Assembly (NCBI GenBank): GCA_017431345.1
Contig: JAFRLH010000012.1
Location: 1-64,000 of the forward strand
Source of the DNA: Lachnospiraceae bacterium
GTDB lineage: Bacteria > Bacillota > Clostridia > Lachnospirales > Lachnospiraceae
Reading direction: 5' to 3'
DNA length: 64,000 nt
Numbering within the stretch: the stretch's first letter is position 1; every line of letters starts with the position of its first letter. This document shows, one piece after another, positions 61,910 through 64,000 of the stretch. The notes below the pieces were generated by a model. That model was not told where the DNA came from. It saw only the letters and a program-made list of their open reading frames with translations, and made no database searches. The position numbers and the translations under genes are program-made.

Positions 61910-63004
61910 ATGAAGCTTCATACAAAAATGGTACTATCCTTTATATCGGTGATCGTCATGCCGGTCGTACTGCTTGCCATCTCATGGGCATTGATGGGAA
62001 GATTCCTGGATATGCCGGATATTGCCGGCATGCCGCCGGAATACAGACAGGCGTTCGTGCAGATCGGTTTTCTGATCCTGCTCGTGCTTGTGGTGACGGC
62101 GCTTATGCTCCTTACCTGGCTTTCCGGATCGATCATCAAACCGCTGCAGACGCTGCAGACGGCAGCCCGCGCCATCAAGGACGGCGATCTGGATTTCTCC
62201 CTTGCCGTGAACGGCACGGACGAGATCAGTGAGCTGTGCCAGGATTTCGAAGAAATGCGCATCCGTCTGAAGGACAATCAGGAAGAAAAGATCCGGTTCG
62301 ACCGCGAGAACAAGATCCTGATCAGCAACATTTCACATGATCTGAAGACGCCGCTGACTGCTGTGAAAGGATACTGTGAGGGTATTCTGGACGGCGTAGC
62401 GTCCTCTCCTGAGAAAATGACGAAATATGTCCGGACGATCTATAATAAAGCCTGCGATATGGAAAACCTGATCGACGAACTGTCGCTGTATTCCAAGATC
62501 GATACGAACCGGATCCCGTATCATTATTCACGGATCCGTGTGCATGATTACTTCTCGGACTGCGCTGCAGAACTGGAGACGGAGCTGGATTCCAGGGGGA
62601 TCGAGCTGACCTACTCCAATTATCTGGAGGACGATGTTGAGATCATCGGCGATACCGAGCAGCTGAAGCGCGTTGTCAATAACATCATCAGCAATTCCGT
62701 AAAATATATGGATAAGAAGCACGGTATCATCGGTATGCGCATCAGAGATGACGGCGATTTTATTCATGTGGAGATCGAAGACAACGGAAAAGGCATTGCG
62801 TCCAAGGATGTCCCGTATATCTTCGACCGTTTCTACCGTACGGATGAATCCAGAAACTCGGCAATGGGCGGCAGCGGGATCGGTCTGTCGATCGTAAAAA
62901 AGATCATTGAGGATCACGGCGGAAGGATCTGGGCGACCAGCGTGCTGGGAACGGGGACAATCATGCACTTCGTGCTGCGGAAGTATCAGGAGAACATCGA
63001 GTGA
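61910..63004 (+). CDS. orphan sensor histidine kinase
   Basis: A 364-residue kinase with two membrane helices (about 8-28 and 47-72) and only a short extracellular loop, a HAMP linker (about 73-125), a DHp domain with phosphoacceptor His143 in SHDLKTPL, and an ATPase domain with N box NNIISNSVKY, G1 DNGKGI, F box FDRFYR and G2 GGSGIGLSI. No response regulator gene is adjacent on either side. GGGAGG lies upstream of the start. Confidence 0.92.
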   Translation: MKLHTKMVLSFISVIVMPVVLLAISWALMGRFLDMPDIAGMPPEYRQAFVQIGFLILLVLVVTALMLLTWLSGSIIKPLQTLQTAARAIKDGDLDFSLAVNGTDEISELCQDFEEMRIRLKDNQEEKIRFDRENKILISNISHDLKTPLTAVKGYCEGILDGVASSPEKMTKYVRTIYNKACDMENLIDELSLYSKIDTNRIPYHYSRIRVHDYFSDCAAELETELDSRGIELTYSNYLEDDVEIIGDTEQLKRVVNNIISNSVKYMDKKHGIIGMRIRDDGDFIHVEIEDNGKGIASKDVPYIFDRFYRTDESRNSAMGGSGIGLSIVKKIIEDHGGRIWATSVLGTGTIMHFVLRKYQENIE

Positions 63005-63069
63005 GAAACCGCGGAAATACGTGGGTTTCAGGCTTCGGGGGTATGACAGGTCATACATTTGTACTACGA

Positions 63070-63118
63070 TTTTTCAAACGCAGCTGCAGGATAATGCAGG
63101 AAAATGCAGTTTGAAAAA
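63070..63118. repeat. inverted repeat enclosing TGCAG direct repeats
   Basis: Arms TTTTTCAAAC (63070-63079) and GTTTGAAAAA (63109-63118). The interior has TGCAGGA, TGCAGGA and TGCAG at regular spacing of about 10 bases. It lies between the histidine kinase and the ParA gene and could be a binding site for an element protein. Confidence 0.6.
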
Positions 63119-63149
63119 GTTCTGGGACATTATACAAAGCAGTTTTTAC

Positions 63150-63193
63150 AGGACACTTTCTGAATGAATGCATTCGGAACAGTGTCCTTTTTA
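63150..63193 (+). terminator. terminator upstream of the small gene
   Basis: Stem AGGACACT / AGTGTCCT with an inner stem GAATG/CATTC and a TTTTT tail. It probably ends the histidine kinase transcript. Confidence 0.85.
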
Positions 63194-63310
63194 ATTGTGA
63201 TATAGTGAATTTTTTTGACAGAGAGGAGGGGATTACGGAGTGCCTGCATCAGCGACAGCGCAGATGGCAAACCATATAAGCTGTCCGGAACTGTAAACAA
63301 TCGTCAAACG

Positions 63311-63334
63311 GGGCGGCAGCCTGTCCTGCCGCCC
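63311..63334 (+). promoter_or_regulatory. leader hairpin before the small gene
   Basis: Perfect 9-bp stem GGGCGGCAG / CTGCCGCCC with a 6-base loop, ending 5 bases before GGAGGAGG. It could hide or protect the ribosome binding site. Confidence 0.6.
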
Positions 63335-63357
63335 GTACTGGAGGAGGTACATGGAAA

Positions 63358-63603
63358 ATGGAAAACTACAAGTATCATGAAGGGATGGTACAGGTCAGAA
63401 TCCAGGCGCAGACATCATATCAGATTAAAAGGGCGATCGAAGCGCTGGAAAAGGAACGGGGATTTGTTTTGATGAGCCGTTCCGGTGTAAAGAAGAACAG
63501 CGGAGACGGTCCGAAGCTCAGAGAGTTCGCTTCCTTTAAGGATCTCAAACAGGAAAAACGAATGAAGAGAAATCAGGAAAACCGCTTAGACAGGGTTATG
63601 TAA
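63358..63603 (+). CDS. small uncharacterised protein next to parA
   Basis: An 81-residue protein I do not recognise. The first half has MENYKYHEGMVQVRIQ and a helix (YQIKRAIEALEKERG); the end is very basic (KQEKRMKRNQENRLDRVM), suggesting nucleic-acid contact. GGAGGAGG lies 10 bases before ATG 63358; another ATG at 63351 is out of frame and too close. It is 18 bases upstream of the ParA gene and probably cotranscribed with it. Confidence 0.75.
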   Translation: MENYKYHEGMVQVRIQAQTSYQIKRAIEALEKERGFVLMSRSGVKKNSGDGPKLREFASFKDLKQEKRMKRNQENRLDRVM

Positions 63604-63621
63604 AGAATCAGGAGACAGCTT

Positions 63622-64000
63622 ATGTGTAGAGTAATAGCGATTTCAAGCAATAAAGGCGGTGTCGGAAAGACGACGACTGCGGTGAATCTTGGTATTGGAT
63701 TGGCGCGAAATGGAAAAAGAGTCCTTCTTATAGACGTTGATGCACAAGCAGATCTTTCAAAAAGTCTGGGGATAAGAAATCCTTCCGGATTGGAATATAC
63801 ACTCACGGAAGTTCTGCAATCGATTGCAGATAATGAGGATATAGATCCCAAAGCCGGAATCATTCGTCATGATGAAGGCGTGGATCTTATGCCGGGAAGC
63901 ATTAATCTGGTGGCATTGGATACGACGCTGTCAAATTATAAAAATGGTGATTCGGTTCTCTGGAAGTACATAGAAATGCTAAGAGATGAGTATGATTATA
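63622..64000 (+). CDS. ParA family ATPase (3' end outside window)
   Basis: The first 126 residues of a ParA/Soj-type partition ATPase. The deviant Walker A KGGVGKTTT with the leading Lys (about residue 11) and the Walker A' motif LLIDVDAQADLSKSLG are complete. The sequence fits ParA proteins of conjugative or integrative elements in Clostridia more than chromosomal Soj, and the region is more AT-rich than the genes before it. GGAG lies 7 bases upstream of ATG 63622. Confidence 0.92.
   Translation, partial: MCRVIAISSNKGGVGKTTTAVNLGIGLARNGKRVLLIDVDAQADLSKSLGIRNPSGLEYTLTEVLQSIADNEDIDPKAGIIRHDEGVDLMPGSINLVALDTTLSNYKNGDSVLWKYIEMLRDEYDY

Larger units (their letters stand above)
63005..63357. other. 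353-base intergenic region at a probable element boundary
   Basis: It holds an inverted repeat TTTTTCAAAC/GTTTGAAAAA (63070-63118) enclosing three TGCAG copies, the terminator at 63150-63193, an isolated TTGACA (63215) without a good -10, and a 9-bp hairpin directly before the next ribosome binding site. No protein gene is credible here. Confidence 0.5.

Noticed and set aside
63215-63243. TTGACA at 63215 as a promoter of the small gene and parA
   Set aside because: No -10-like hexamer lies 16-18 bases downstream; TATAGT at 63201 is upstream of it and lacks its own -35. The promoter remains unplaced.

Overview
The window looks like the chromosome of a Gram-positive Clostridia (Firmicutes), most likely a Lachnospiraceae-like gut anaerobe. 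The evidence is the mix of gene families: RqcP, RicT, CdaA/CdaR, RecD2, ComFC, the infC-rpmI-rplT operon behind an attenuator, a T-box before a clostridial type-2 ileS, HAAS/DUF1700, DUF1846 and DUF5711 proteins, FnIII-repeat cell-wall enzymes and a PurO-type IMP cyclohydrolase. No outer-membrane genes are seen. GC is moderate, a little over half by eye, and most genes have strong AGGAGG-type ribosome binding sites. The genus is inference.

Layout. 1-9.4 kb: end of a Trk potassium system, metG, a DUF1846 protein, tadA, a CtpE-like P-type ATPase and HU. 9.5-13.4 kb: rqcP and a heterodimeric ABC exporter. 13.4-15.1 kb: the infC-rpmI-rplT operon, which starts at a rare ATT codon, then tRNA-Pro and tRNA-Arg. 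15.2-24.6 kb: a cell-surface block with a VanW/G5 protein, an NlpC/P60-like FnIII protein, a polyprenyl-phosphate sugar transferase, a family 2 glycosyltransferase and an FnIII L,D-transpeptidase. 24.7-32.2 kb: housekeeping (holB-ricT-rsmI-nudix, mreB, recD2, comFC). 32.2-37.2 kb: a compact operon of MATE exporter, MFS transporter, FAD reductase and 8Fe ferredoxin, the best candidate here for an undescribed metabolic module. 37.2-44.4 kb: M42 peptidase on the minus strand, T-box-ileS, glycogen phosphorylase. 44.4-48.6 kb: two uncharacterised membrane proteins followed by cdaA-cdaR (c-di-AMP synthesis) and a HAAS protein. 48.7-54.3 kb: RNA methyltransferase, rdgB, phosphodiesterase, TauE-like permease, cysteine synthase, HAD phosphatase, IMP cyclohydrolase. 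54.4-63.0 kb: an RND transporter with a large coiled-coil insert, overlapping an ArsR regulator whose residues match the SmtB/CzrA zinc site, then tatD, rsmA, a DUF5711 protein and an orphan histidine kinase. 63.0-64.0 kb: composition changes, and a small unknown gene and a ParA ATPase begin, probably the edge of an integrative element.

Almost all genes are on the plus strand; only the VanW protein and the M42 peptidase are reversed. RNA-level regulation is prominent: the infC leader attenuator, the ileS T-box and many intrinsic terminators. Two dispersed palindrome families are present (a GGGGACGGTTCT-core hairpin and a TCATCCTGAGGAGCGCAG element). No rRNA, CRISPR array or intact insertion sequence was seen. 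All positions come from reading the sequence, and functions come from recognised motifs, not database searches.
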